DNA of 64,000 nucleotides from Longimicrobium sp. (GCA_036377595.1 DASUYB010000132.1:1-64000), one strand, 5' to 3'; numbered from the stretch's first letter, positions 26,547 to 35,585 are shown. A program made the numbers and translations. Notes: generated from the sequence alone by a model not told the origin.

Positions 26547-27815
26547 ATGGCCGACAAGATCATCGCCGTCAGCGACCTGCACATGGGGCGCGGGAACAAC
26601 CAGGACGACTTCCGCAGCCCCGTCGACGGCAACTGGCGCGACGGCGAGTGGGAGGCGTTCTGCGGCTCCGTGGTCGACGCGTCGGAGGGAAAGCGGCTGA
26701 CCTTCGTGCTGAACGGCGACATCATCGACCTCTGGGAGATCGCGAAGGACGAGGAGCTGTCCGGGCCCGGCGCCGCGGAGGAGATCCGCCGCAACCTCTG
26801 CTACCCGGCCGAGAGCCCCGAGGCGGAGGACCGCGCCACCGCGTTCGGGATGTGGCAGATCGACGCCTGCCTGGGCGTGCACCGCGGCTTCGTCAACGGG
26901 CTCCGGACGCTGCTCTCCGCGCCCAACGTGCGGATCGTGTACACCATCGGGAACCACGACCACGCGATGGCCAACCCGCGGCTGCAGGCGCACTTCCGCG
27001 ACCACGTCGACGAGGCGGGCCCGGTCGGCGCGCACGACCCCGAGCGGCTGCGCTTCAGCTTCTACCACCAGGACGACGAGCTGCACGCCTACGTCGAGCA
27101 CGGCAACCAGTTCGCCGGCGACGACTCGGCCTTCCGCAACCCGGCGAAGTGGACGGAAGAGGCGCTCGGCTACTACGCGCTGCGCTTCACCTGGAACCGC
27201 TACCAGGCCCAGCACAACGTGATCGCACCGAGCACGGCCGAGCAGCTGTCGCTGGTGCGCGCCATCCTCAGCGGGCAGTACACGCCCCAGCAGCTCGAGG
27301 TGATGCAGTACCTGATCGACTACTTCCTGGCCTTCGAGGACGGCGCCGTGCCCAAGCTGGCGGGCGGGTTCGGGATCGGGATCGTGCACGCGCGGTGGCG
27401 CAAGGAGGGGAAGCCGAAGGAGGCGAGCGAGCTGATGGCCAAGCGGGCCGCGGCCGACCTCAAGGCCGCCAAGCAGTCGGAGACGCAGGCCGCCGGCGCG
27501 GCGATGGGCCTGCTGCCGGGGAGCCCCGCCGAGGAGCTGACCCCCGACCCGTTCTACGACCGCTACACCGAGGGGCTGATCACCCGCTTCAACGGCGCCA
27601 GCCCGCCCTTCCCCGACCTCGACGCGGGGAGCACCAACAAGCTGCTGCTGGGCCACACCCACCGGCCGCTGAACCAGTGGCTCTACCGCGAGACGTTCAC
27701 GAAGCAGCGCTACCTCAACTGCGGCACGTGGACGCGCGAGCTGAAGTCGCCCACCTTCGCCTACGTCGTCACCCCCAACTGGAAGGACCTCAGCGGCCTC
27801 CGCGAGTTCCGATAG
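26547..27815 (+). CDS. Calcineurin-like metallophosphoesterase
   Basis: 422 aa. All five metal motifs of the family are present: SDLHMG (residues 8-13), NGDIIDLW, GNHDHAM, EHGNQFA and GHTHRPL. They bind two metal ions to hydrolyse phosphoesters. A central insertion with a helical Lys/Ala-rich segment (ELMAKRAAADLKAAKQSE) sets it apart from short family members. No signal peptide. The ATG at 26547 begins at the domain; the frame is open upstream. The substrate is unknown. Confidence 0.9.
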   Translation: MADKIIAVSDLHMGRGNNQDDFRSPVDGNWRDGEWEAFCGSVVDASEGKRLTFVLNGDIIDLWEIAKDEELSGPGAAEEIRRNLCYPAESPEAEDRATAFGMWQIDACLGVHRGFVNGLRTLLSAPNVRIVYTIGNHDHAMANPRLQAHFRDHVDEAGPVGAHDPERLRFSFYHQDDELHAYVEHGNQFAGDDSAFRNPAKWTEEALGYYALRFTWNRYQAQHNVIAPSTAEQLSLVRAILSGQYTPQQLEVMQYLIDYFLAFEDGAVPKLAGGFGIGIVHARWRKEGKPKEASELMAKRAAADLKAAKQSETQAAGAAMGLLPGSPAEELTPDPFYDRYTEGLITRFNGASPPFPDLDAGSTNKLLLGHTHRPLNQWLYRETFTKQRYLNCGTWTRELKSPTFAYVVTPNWKDLSGLREFR

Positions 27816-27878
27816 ACGTCGCGCCAATGCCGACCACTTGCGCGGGAGCGGCCTGCTTCCGCGCACGTTCGTCTGAAC

Positions 27879-28128
27879 GGCGGCTGTTCCAGTAGCCCGG
27901 CGCACTTCCGCGCAAGTTCGTCCTAACGGACCAACCACCAGCGATGTCATTCCGAAGGCGCCGCGCACCGAAGCTGCGTCCGCGCAAGCGCTTGCGGCGC
28001 CTGAGGAATCTGTGGCCGGCGTCCGGCGCAGTCAGCGGCCTGTCGCGCGGTAACCGGCTATAGATTCCTCGGGCGCAACGACTTGGAGCACTTCGAAGGG
28101 TTCGGCGCAGCGCCCTCGGAATGACAGA
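27879..28128. repeat. Dispersed GTCATTCCGA element, tandem copy 1
   Basis: Begins CGGCTGTTCCAGTAGCC, includes GATGTCATTCCGAAGGCG and GAGGAATCTGTGGCCGGCGT, and ends CCCTCGGAATGACAG. About 90% identical to the copy at 28142-28386. Confidence 0.8.
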
Positions 28129-28141
28129 TTCGGGTTGAGTC

Positions 28142-28386
28142 CGGCTGTTCCAATAGCCGGCGCGGCTTCGCGCAAGTTCGTCCTAATGGCCCAACCACCA
28201 GCGATGTCATTCCGAAGGCGCCGCGCACCGAAGCTGCGTCCGCGCAAGCGCTTGCGGCGCCTGAGGAATCTGTGGCCGGCGTCCGAGCGGTCAGCGGCCG
28301 GTCGCGCGGCAACCGGCTATAGATTCCTCGGGCGCAAGGACTTGGAGCACTTCGAGGGTTCGGCGCAGCGCCCTCGGAATGACAGC
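28142..28386. repeat. Dispersed GTCATTCCGA element, tandem copy 2
   Basis: Direct repeat of the preceding 250 bp with a few substitutions (CCAATAGCCGGCGCGGCTTC against CCAGTAGCCCGGCGCACTTC). Both copies can fold over their whole length. No gene is supported in 27816-28523. Confidence 0.8.
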
Positions 28387-28523
28387 TTTGGGGGTTCGGA
28401 CGGAGGTTGTATTGGGCCGGCGATTCGCAGTCTCGCGCCGGGGGACGGCGGCCGGTAGATTGGCGCCCTTCATGGCCGGGCATCTCCGGCCGCGACCGAC
28501 CATCGTCCGAACGACCCGACGGT

Positions 28524-28937
28524 ATGGGGCTGATCCGCGCCCTCACCCGCAACCGCGCCTGGACCGCACCCGACTCGCCGGACCGGCGGCTGCGCGGGCG
28601 CGAGTATCCCGTCCCCTACGCCGAGGTGTGGGAGGCGGCGCTGGACACCGCGCGAAAGCGGCCACGCTGGACCGTCACCGAAGCAAAGCCGCGCACCGGC
28701 GAGATCCACGCCGAGGCGCGCACCGCGCTCTGGAAGTTCATCGACGACGTTACCATCCGCGTGTCGCTGGACGGTGACGGGATGACGCGGGTCGACGTCG
28801 TGTCACAGTCGCGCGTGGGGAAGGCCGACCTCGGCACCAACGCGCGCCGCATCGCCCGGTTCTTGCACGCGCTCGACCGCCAGATTCGCCGCCGCGCGGG
28901 CGGGGCGGAACCACGCAAATCAGGCAGCGGCAAGTAG
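28524..28937 (+). CDS. DUF1499 family protein
   Basis: 137 aa. The C-terminal two thirds match the DUF1499 pattern: YAEVWEAALDTARKRPRWTV, an Ala/Arg helix, then VDVVSQSRVGKADLGTNARR and FLHALDRQI. The function of the family is unknown; members are often annexed to stress or membrane genes. No signal peptide. The stop is directly followed by the start of the Lon-like gene (28938), so the two are co-transcribed. The ATG at 28524 is preferred over the upstream frame start at 28407, whose product is low-complexity. Confidence 0.8.
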   Translation: MGLIRALTRNRAWTAPDSPDRRLRGREYPVPYAEVWEAALDTARKRPRWTVTEAKPRTGEIHAEARTALWKFIDDVTIRVSLDGDGMTRVDVVSQSRVGKADLGTNARRIARFLHALDRQIRRRAGGAEPRKSGSGK

Positions 28938-31382
28938 ATGGCGTCGTCGAAGACAAGCCGGCCGGCTCTCCCGGACCGCATCCCGGTCCTTCCCATCCGC
29001 AGCACCATCGTGTTCCCCGGCGGGGCCACGGCGCTCCAGATCGGGTTCGCGCCCAACGTCGAGGCGCTCAGCAGGCACCCCGAGCACGACCTGGTCGTGG
29101 CCATGGTGTCCACCATGGACGACGGCTTCCCGCTGGACGGGCGCGAGCTGGAGAAGGTGGCCACCGCGGTGCGCGTGCTCGACCGGCTGAACCTCCCCGG
29201 CGGGACGATCCAGACCACGCTCCAGGGACTGCGCCGCATCCGCCTGGCCGACGTGCGGCTGGAGGACGGCTACTACTCGGCCACCCCGTTCGAGGTGGAC
29301 GAGATCGCGGCGCCCGAGGATGAGGCGGCGCCGCTGATCGAGAAGATCGTGGCCACCATCACCGCCCTGGCCGGCGCGGTGGAGCGCGTCCCCGACGAGG
29401 TGCCGCGCATCCTGCGCATGAACCTGGGAGATGCGGGACGGTTCGCCGACCTGGCCGCCACGCTGTCGAACCTCAAGCTCCCCACGCGCGACGCGGTGCT
29501 GCAGGAGGCCGACGTGCTGGCGCGGCTCAGGCTCGTCCTCACCTCGCTCGAGGAGGAGTGGGAGCACGCCCGCGAGGTGGAGCAGGCCACCAGCGGCGAG
29601 GACGGCGGCCCGCTTCCCGCCGGCGGCCGCGAGCGGCGCGACGAGATCCGCCGCCGCATCCAGGCGCTGCAGGCCGAGCTGGGCGAGACCGACCCGGTCG
29701 AGCGCGAGGCCAACGAGGCGCTGCGGCTGGTCGAGCGCGCGCAGCTCCCCCCGCGCGTGGCCGCCGTCGCCCGGCGCGAGGCCGAGCGGCTGCGCTCCAC
29801 CTCGACCACGGCGTCCGAGGCGCAGGACATCCGCTCGTACCTCGAGACGGTGATCGACATCCCCTGGACGCGGCGCGCGGACGGCGGGAAGTTCGACCTC
29901 GAGGCCGTGCGCCAGGCGGTGGAGGACGAGCACCTGGGGCTCGACGAGCCCAAGCGGCGCCTTCTCGAGGTCATCGCCGTGGCCGAGCTGCGCGGCGACC
30001 TGCGCGGCCCCATCCCCTGCCTCGTCGGTCCTCCCGGCGTGGGGAAGAAGACGCTGGCCGAAGCGATCGCCAAGGGGCTGAACCGGCCGATGGTGCGGCT
30101 GGAGTTGGGCGGGCGCAGCGAGGCGCAGCTGGTGGGAAGCAAGCGCGGCCGCAGCGGCGCGCAGCTGGGCAAGCTGATGCAGCTCATCCGCGACTCCGGC
30201 GCCAAGGACCCCGTCTTCCTCCTCGAGGAGCTGGACGAGATCGGCCTGGGGAATGTGGACGGCGATCCTGTCGAGGCGCTGGAGGAGACGCTGGACCCCG
30301 ACAACCGGGATGCCTTCGTCGACCGCTACCTGGACGTACCCTTCGACCTCTCCGAGGTCTTCTTCGTGGGCTCGGCGGCGGACTTCTACCGCATCCCGCG
30401 CGACCTGCGCGACTACTTCATCGAGATCCGCATCGCCGGCTACACGCCCGAGGAGAAGATCGCCATCGCGCGCGAGTGGCTCTTCCCCCGCATCGTCCGC
30501 GAGCACGGGCTGGATCCCGAGAAGGTGACGGTCGACGACGAGACGCTCCTCTTCCTATCCCGCGGCTACGCGCGCGATGCCGGCGTGGGAAACCTGCGCC
30601 GCTCGCTCGCCGCCATCATGCGCTACCTGGCGGCGGAGAAGGCCGCGGGGAAGGGCGAGGAATGGCAGGTGACGCGGGAGACGGTGGAGGAGGTGCTGGG
30701 CTATCCGCGCTACAACCCCACGCCGGCCGAGGTGGCGCCCGAGGTGGGGGTGGTGACGGGGCTGGCGTGGACCGCGTCGGGCGGCGAGCTGATGTTCATC
30801 GAGGCGCTGAAGATGCCAGGCACGGGGCGGCTGATCATCACCGGGCTGCTGGGCGACGTGATGCGCGAGTCGGTGAACGCCGCGTTCAGCTACGTCCGCT
30901 CGCGCGCCGCCGAGCTGGGGATCCCGCGCGACGCCTTCCAGGACTTCGACATCCACGTCCACTTCCCCGTGGGGGCGACGCCGAAGGACGGCCCGTCGGC
31001 CGGCGCGGCGGTCACGCTGGCCATCGCCAGCTCGCTGTCGGAGCGGCCGGTGCGGCACGACATCGCCATGACGGGCGAGGTGACGCTGCGCGGGAAGATC
31101 CTGGAGATCGGCGGGGTGAAGGAGAAGGTGCTGGCCGCCTACCGCGCGGGGATCACGCACGTGATCCTGCCCACCGGCAACCGCCGCGACCTGCGCGACG
31201 TGCCCGAGGACGTGCGCGAGGGGATGACCTTCGAGTACGTGGAGCGGATGGACCAGATCTTCGACCTGGCGCTGATGGGCGAGCCGCGCGTGCTGCGCGA
31301 CGAGCCCCGCCCCGCGGCCGACGAGGGCCCCGACATCCCCCGCCCCGCCGAGCCGGACAGGCAGGCGGCGAGCGAGAAGTAG
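28938..31382 (+). CDS. lon: Lon-family protease with altered ATPase site
   Basis: 814 aa. The N-terminal LON substrate domain (IPVLPIRSTIVFPGG, about residues 14-210), a helical middle, an AAA+ module (about 330-580) and the C-terminal protease are all present. The Ser-Lys dyad is intact: S687 in KDGPSAG and K728 in GGVKEKV. The AAA+ site is not: Walker A reads GPPGVGKKTL (Lys where Lon has Thr after GK), Walker B FLLEELDEI (Glu for Asp), sensor 1 GSAA for ATxN, LRDYFIEI where the arginine finger LLDRMEV should be, and GVGNLRR for GVRxLER. It may be an ATP-independent or regulatory Lon paralogue. Terminator at 31445. Confidence 0.9.
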   Translation: MASSKTSRPALPDRIPVLPIRSTIVFPGGATALQIGFAPNVEALSRHPEHDLVVAMVSTMDDGFPLDGRELEKVATAVRVLDRLNLPGGTIQTTLQGLRRIRLADVRLEDGYYSATPFEVDEIAAPEDEAAPLIEKIVATITALAGAVERVPDEVPRILRMNLGDAGRFADLAATLSNLKLPTRDAVLQEADVLARLRLVLTSLEEEWEHAREVEQATSGEDGGPLPAGGRERRDEIRRRIQALQAELGETDPVEREANEALRLVERAQLPPRVAAVARREAERLRSTSTTASEAQDIRSYLETVIDIPWTRRADGGKFDLEAVRQAVEDEHLGLDEPKRRLLEVIAVAELRGDLRGPIPCLVGPPGVGKKTLAEAIAKGLNRPMVRLELGGRSEAQLVGSKRGRSGAQLGKLMQLIRDSGAKDPVFLLEELDEIGLGNVDGDPVEALEETLDPDNRDAFVDRYLDVPFDLSEVFFVGSAADFYRIPRDLRDYFIEIRIAGYTPEEKIAIAREWLFPRIVREHGLDPEKVTVDDETLLFLSRGYARDAGVGNLRRSLAAIMRYLAAEKAAGKGEEWQVTRETVEEVLGYPRYNPTPAEVAPEVGVVTGLAWTASGGELMFIEALKMPGTGRLIITGLLGDVMRESVNAAFSYVRSRAAELGIPRDAFQDFDIHVHFPVGATPKDGPSAGAAVTLAIASSLSERPVRHDIAMTGEVTLRGKILEIGGVKEKVLAAYRAGITHVILPTGNRRDLRDVPEDVREGMTFEYVERMDQIFDLALMGEPRVLRDEPRPAADEGPDIPRPAEPDRQAASEK

Positions 31383-31444
31383 AGGGCGGCATCCAGCTTC
31401 ATGGCGGCCGCAGGCAGCCCTCACCCCGCGCCTTAGAGCGCTCG

Positions 31445-31471
31445 CCCTCTCCCGATAACGGGAGAGGGTTT
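31445..31471 (+). terminator. Intrinsic terminator of the Lon-like gene
   Basis: A perfect CCCTCTCCCG / CGGGAGAGGG stem with loop ATAA, followed by TTTTGGTTT. Confidence 0.85.
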
Positions 31472-31753
31472 TGGTTTCTCTGCGCCGCTCACCCCTGGGC
31501 CACCTCGCACCGTCGCTGTGAAGCGAGGCCTACGGCACCGTCGTCGCGGCCGCGCTGAGTTCTCCCCTCCCCTGCGCAGCGGGGGAGGGGCCGGGGGAGG
31601 GGGCCAGCCGGGCGGGCAGGATGCCGTCCGTCAAAGCAGATGCATGCGTGCTACCTCTCCCGGTACGGGAGAGGTGGCGAGCCTAGGCGAGCCGGAGAGG
31701 GCGCAGCGACGAAAACCGCCGCGGAGAGCACCTCGCTCCGCGGCGTCGTCATC
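31472..31753. repeat. Intergenic CTCTCCCG/GGGAGAGG repeat-rich stretch, no gene
   Basis: Contains TCCCCTCCCCTGCGCAGC with a complementary GGGGGAGGGG, and at 31655 CTCTCCCGGTACGGGAGAGG followed by GGCGAGCCTAGGCGAGCC. The short frames look like noise. Confidence 0.5.
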
Positions 31754-32083
31754 TCAGCTCTGATCCCGGTTTCCATCTGCAGACGGCGACGGTGATGCCG
31801 CCCCTTCCGCGTCCGTCGCGCGGCGCCTCGGCACCCAGTCCGGCCCGTCCTCCGCGCTAGCGTCACCATCATTCCCGTCCGCGACGGGCTCCTGTTGGTC
31901 GTCCTTCTCGAAGAAGCGGAGGATGAAGGCGATGGCCAAGACGGTGGCGGCGACGATCACCAGCAGGTCCAGCTCGCGGGCCATCCCCACCAGCAGCAGC
32001 ACGGCGCCCACGGCCAGCAGCCGCATCTTCCAGTGCAGGAAGCGCCCGGGGCCGCGGCGGACCCTGCGGTCCAGGAACGGCAT
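31754..32083 (-). CDS. Small two-helix membrane protein
   Basis: 109 aa. A basic N-terminus (DRRVRRGPGRFLHWKMR) precedes two hydrophobic helices (about residues 21-34 and 39-56), then an acidic, disordered tail (DDQQEPVADGNDGDASAEDG). No family recognised. The ATG overlaps the stop of the enoyl-CoA hydratase gene by one base (TGATG), so it is co-translated with it. This coupling, rather than homology, is the main support. Confidence 0.65.
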   Translation of the reverse strand: MPFLDRRVRRGPGRFLHWKMRLLAVGAVLLLVGMARELDLLVIVAATVLAIAFILRFFEKDDQQEPVADGNDGDASAEDGPDWVPRRRATDAEGAASPSPSADGNRDQS

Positions 32084-32847
32084 CAGCCGCCGCGCTCCAG
32101 GAAGCGCGCCACGCCGGCCTGCATGTCGTCCGTCATCCGCGCCACCACGTTCACGTCGGCGCCGGCGCGGATGGCCGCCTCGAATCCCATCGCGTCGCTG
32201 TTGTAGAGCAGCCGCTTGCTCAGCTGCACCGCCGACGCGCTCCTCGCGGCCAGGTCCTCCAGCACCGCCGCGGCCTCGGCGTCGAACGCGTCGTCGGCCC
32301 AGACGTGGTTGATCAGGCCGATGCGCTCCGCCTCGGCCGCGGAAATCGGGTGGCCGCGGACGATCAGCTCGAACGCCCGCTTCTCGCTCACGTTGCGGCG
32401 GAGGATGGCCATCACCATCGCGGGGACGAAGCCGATGCGCACCTCGGGATAGCCGAACTGCGCGGATTCCGCCGCCAGCACCAGGTCGCACGCCGTCGCC
32501 AGCCCGCATCCCCCCGCCAGCGCGCGGCCGCGCACGAGGGCGACCACCGGCTTCCGCATCCGCCGGGGGAGGGCGAAGAGCTCGGCCAGCGCGTCCACGT
32601 CCTCCAGGTTCTCCATCGCCCCGCTCTCGGCGATGGTGCGCAGCGCGGAGAGGTCGGCGCCCGAGCAGAAGTCCTGCCCCGCCCCCTCGATGGCCACCAC
32701 GCGCACCTCCGCGTCCGCGTCCGCCTCGCGCAGCGCCGCCTTCAGCGCGGCGACGAGCTCGGCGTTGAGGGCGTTGCGCTTCTCCGGCCGGTTCAGCACC
32801 AGCCGGGCGACGCCGCCCTCGCGCCGGACCTGCAGCGGCTCGGTCAC
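32083..32847 (-). CDS. Enoyl-CoA hydratase/isomerase family protein
   Basis: 254 aa, full length for the crotonase fold. It has the substrate and oxyanion motifs GAGQDFCSGADLSAL (about residues 54-69) and RGRALAGGCGLATACDL (about 104-121). The hydratase Glu pair region reads PEVRIGFVPAM, with one Glu seen, so it may be a hydratase, an isomerase or a methylglutaconyl-CoA type enzyme. Operon: AtuA-C-like gene upstream (4-nt overlap), small membrane protein downstream (1-base overlap). Likely part of acyl-CoA, leucine or terpenoid degradation, inferred from the AtuA-like partner. Confidence 0.88.
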   Translation of the reverse strand: MTEPLQVRREGGVARLVLNRPEKRNALNAELVAALKAALREADADAEVRVVAIEGAGQDFCSGADLSALRTIAESGAMENLEDVDALAELFALPRRMRKPVVALVRGRALAGGCGLATACDLVLAAESAQFGYPEVRIGFVPAMVMAILRRNVSEKRAFELIVRGHPISAAEAERIGLINHVWADDAFDAEAAAVLEDLAARSASAVQLSKRLLYNSDAMGFEAAIRAGADVNVVARMTDDMQAGVARFLERGG

Positions 32848-33197
32848 GCGGCCTCGCGGAGCGCGCGCTCGGCGATCTCGTCGGGCACGTCGATCTCCAT
32901 CCGCAGCATCGCGGTGGACAGGACCTTCCCCTGCGCGTCGGTCTTCAGCGACACCGTCCCCCCGCCGCCCAGGGCGTTGTGGAGAAGGAAGTTGAGCGCC
33001 TCCAGGTTCGGCAGCTCGAAGCGCTCCACCGGCCCGTGCGCGATCCCCTCGAAGTGCCGCTTCACCCGCTCGACCGTCAGCTGCTCGACGAGGAACGGGT
33101 AGTACTCAGGGCGCAGGGCGATGACGCCCACGTTGGCGGTGTCGCCCTTGTCGCCCGAGCGGGCGTGGGCCAGGTGCAGAAGCTGGATGCGAGCCAT
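32844..33197 (-). CDS. AtuA C-terminal-like (ferredoxin-fold) protein
   Basis: 117 aa. It matches the C-terminal part of AtuA/DUF1446 proteins: LHLAHARSGDKGDTANVGVIA at the N-terminus, then YYPFLVEQLT, a Glu/Leu helix and FLLHNALGGGGTVSLK. In many bacteria this domain stands alone beside acyl-CoA genes. In AtuA it works in acyclic terpene (citronellol/geranyl-CoA) catabolism; the job of the separate domain is not known. No AtuA N-terminal domain gene is in the window. Its stop overlaps the enoyl-CoA hydratase start. Confidence 0.85.
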   Translation of the reverse strand: MARIQLLHLAHARSGDKGDTANVGVIALRPEYYPFLVEQLTVERVKRHFEGIAHGPVERFELPNLEALNFLLHNALGGGGTVSLKTDAQGKVLSTAMLRMEIDVPDEIAERALREAA

Positions 33198-33290
33198 CTC
33201 TGTCTATCGTCGTGGTATACGATGCCGGCGGGCGGAATATCGGCGCGGCGCGGGGAATCGCAAGAGCGCTCGGCCTCGCGGCAACGAAAA

Positions 33291-33321
33291 GGCCCGCGGG
33301 AGATGTGGTCTCCGGCGGGCC
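33291..33321 (-). terminator. Terminator of the 48-aa precursor gene
   Basis: Arms GGCCCGC / GGCGGGCC with an inner GGGAGA / TCTCC stem. On the minus strand it is followed by TTTTCGTT. Confidence 0.7.
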
Positions 33322-33347
33322 CGCTCCGCGCGTTCAGCCTGGCGAGA

Positions 33348-33494
33348 TCAGGGCACGCACGACGTGGTGCACTGCTCGATGCAGCTGCGCCGCGAGATCA
33401 TCCCCTGCAGGAACTCGGATTCCTGCACCAGCTGCGGCTCGACCGTGAAGGTCTCCACGCCCAGCGAGTCGAGTTCCAGCGTCAGCTTCTTCAT
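33348..33494 (-). CDS. Short lanthipeptide-like precursor peptide
   Basis: 48 aa. The leader MKKLTLELDSLGVETFTVE is followed by a short Cys-poor linker and the core SRRSCIEQCTTSCVP with three cysteines among Ser/Thr. Much shorter than the precursors at 22-23 kb. CGGAGGAGAGC lies just before the ATG. Single gene with its own terminator. A decayed relative is at 18130. A candidate lanthipeptide-type precursor; no modification gene is nearby. Confidence 0.78.
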   Translation of the reverse strand: MKKLTLELDSLGVETFTVEPQLVQESEFLQGMISRRSCIEQCTTSCVP

Positions 33495-34040
33495 GCTCTC
33501 CTCCGAGTGGAAGGATCGGAGCGCGCCCGCGCTCCCTAAACGCACGTCCGGAGAAGCCGCACGCGCGCGAAGTGCCGAAACATGCCGGTGAATGCGTGGC
33601 CGGGGCGGCTGCATCCGTTCCGAAGGTCTATCAAGCGGCGGGAATCGTCAAGGCACGCCCATGTCCAGAGTCGACATCCAGCTTGAGCGTGCGATCCTGG
33701 CTCCCCCCTCAGCTCTTGTGATTCGCTCCGGCCGTCTCGGCTTTGCATTCGTCTCGCCCAGCGCGTCAACAGGCGGTATGTCTCGCCGCCCAGCCCGCGT
33801 GGATTTGATGGAGAAGCATGGCTTTGTCTCTCGCATAGAGCTTTATACGACACTCAGCAAGGCATTTAAGAACCGGGGCCATCCAGGCAAGTTCATTCGT
33901 TTACTCTGGTTTGATCTGGCGTGCAAGATGAATGCTTATCGAGGTATTTCCCGGTTATGCAGGAGAATTCCCGCACAAGAGAGGCTTGTTTTCTCCGCGT
34001 GATACAACTCCGGGTGGCAGAAACTGCAAAATCACTCCCC
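33495..34040. other. Lower-GC region without supported gene
   Basis: About 545 nt of clearly lower GC than its surroundings, especially from 33840. An open frame exists on the plus strand (33592-34002), but its product has no domain, leader or ribosome site. The region may be foreign or decayed DNA plus the promoter region of the S1 protease gene. Confidence 0.45.
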
Positions 34041-34069
34041 TTGTTTCACAATCGTATACCGCATATAAT
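34041..34069 (+). promoter_or_regulatory. Sigma70-type promoter of the S1 protease gene
   Basis: TTGTTT (34041) and a perfect TATAAT (34064) are separated by 17 nt, 44 nt upstream of the ATG. Transcription would begin near 34076, at the CCCCCCCATCTCC pyrimidine run. Confidence 0.6.
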
Positions 34070-34113
34070 TTTCGACCCCCCCATCTCCAGACACCCACCG
34101 CTCCAGGAGCCCC

Positions 34114-35403
34114 ATGAAGTACACGAGATTCGTTCCCACCGCCGTTCTCGCTGTGCTGGCCACCGCCGCATGCGACACGTCCGAGCTGGTCACCTCCGAC
34201 GCGGGCGGCCCGACGCCCGACCGGGCCGCCGCCCCGCAGGCGCAGATCTGGACGCAGGACGACGAGCACGCGCGCGTGGCGCGGGCGGAAGTCCCCGGTT
34301 TCGCCGGCTTCTACCTCCAGGAAGACGGGACCCCGGTGGTGCGCCTGGTCGACCCCTCGCAGCGCGGCGCCGCGCAGCGCTACCTGGCGCAGGAGCTCTC
34401 CCGCGCCCACGCGCGCCGCGCCGGCGCGCCCACGGAGCCGGTCTTCCTGGGCGCGGCCTACGACTTCGCGCAGCTGAAGGGCTGGGCCGAGCAGGTGGAG
34501 ACGCTGCTTGCGCGCAGCGACGTGTTCCTGGTCGACGTGGACGAGGTGAACAACCGCGTCCACGTGGGCGTGGCGGACAACACGGCCGTCGGCGTGGTGC
34601 GGTCCGAGGCCGCGCGGATGGGGATCCCGGCGGCCGCGCTCTTCGTGCAGACGCAGCCGAAGCCCGAAATGCGCGCCACGCTCCGTGACCGCCTCACCAC
34701 CATCGTGGGCGGAACCCAGATCGCGTTCAGCGTTTACGTGTGCACCCTGGGCTTCAACGCGCGCCAGGTCTCCACGGGGGCGAACATCTTCGTCACCAAC
34801 GCGCACTGCACCCGGAGGCGGTTCGCCAGCGACGGGATCGCCATCTTCCAGCCCACCAAGGTGAACGGGAACGAGATCGGCGTCGAGATCGCCGACCGCG
34901 GGATGTACGCCTGCGCCGGGGCCGGCACCTCCTGCCGCCTTGCCGACGCCGCCTACATCAGCAACAACGGCACGCGCGGCGTGGGCCAGGGCGGGATCCT
35001 GCGCACCGCGTTGAAGACGGGCGCCAACGCCGGGATCACCACCATCGGCGAGTACGACATCGTGGCCCGCTACACCGGCACCGTTCCGGTGGGCACCCTG
35101 CTGGACAAGACGGGGCGCACCAGCGGCTCCACCCGCGGCCTGGTCACCAGCTCGTGCGTGACCATCGGCGAGCTGCGCTGCCAGGACATTTCCACGGTGT
35201 GGTCGGAGGGCGGCGACAGCGGCTCGCCGATGTACGTTGCCCTCGCCGGGATCGGCGACGCCGAGAACGACGTGCAGCTCTACGGGATCCTGTGGGGCGG
35301 CCCGAACGGCGACTGGAACACCACCTACTCCAGCCGCCTCTCGGGGATCGAGCAGGACCTGGGCGCGCTGACCGACCTGTGCCGCCCCGGCTTCGGCTGC
35401 TGA
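34114..35403 (+). CDS. Secreted S1-family (chymotrypsin-like) serine protease
   Basis: 429 aa. The N-terminal signal ends LAVLATAAC, so it is either a lipoprotein (weak lipobox) or a cleaved signal. A pro-region (about residues 45-190) precedes the catalytic domain. The triad is visible: His in FVTNAHCTR (about 229), Asp in RLADAAYI (about 279) and Ser in SEGGDSGSPM (about 369). Cys pairs (VCTLG...NAHC and TSSC...LRC) fit disulfides of a secreted enzyme. The pro-region resembles that of bacterial alpha-lytic-type proteases. Own promoter at 34041; monocistronic. Substrate unknown. Confidence 0.88.
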   Translation: MKYTRFVPTAVLAVLATAACDTSELVTSDAGGPTPDRAAAPQAQIWTQDDEHARVARAEVPGFAGFYLQEDGTPVVRLVDPSQRGAAQRYLAQELSRAHARRAGAPTEPVFLGAAYDFAQLKGWAEQVETLLARSDVFLVDVDEVNNRVHVGVADNTAVGVVRSEAARMGIPAAALFVQTQPKPEMRATLRDRLTTIVGGTQIAFSVYVCTLGFNARQVSTGANIFVTNAHCTRRRFASDGIAIFQPTKVNGNEIGVEIADRGMYACAGAGTSCRLADAAYISNNGTRGVGQGGILRTALKTGANAGITTIGEYDIVARYTGTVPVGTLLDKTGRTSGSTRGLVTSSCVTIGELRCQDISTVWSEGGDSGSPMYVALAGIGDAENDVQLYGILWGGPNGDWNTTYSSRLSGIEQDLGALTDLCRPGFGC

Positions 35404-35585
35404 GGCGGTTCCGGCCAGGCGAACGGCCTGTGCCCCAATGACGCGTGCCCGACGGTGACGGACGTGATCGCGGCGGTGGCCCCCGGCACCGCCGCGATCG
35501 GCGTTACCTCGTAGCCGCGGCTTCGTCAGCCGCCTGTGCTCTCGTGAAGCCTCGCGAACTGCCGCGACTGTTCGATAAACACGAA

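Noticed and set aside
33592-34002. Possible 113-136 aa plus-strand gene
   Set aside because: No ribosome site, no recognisable domain, mixed composition; region reads as decayed or regulatory DNA.
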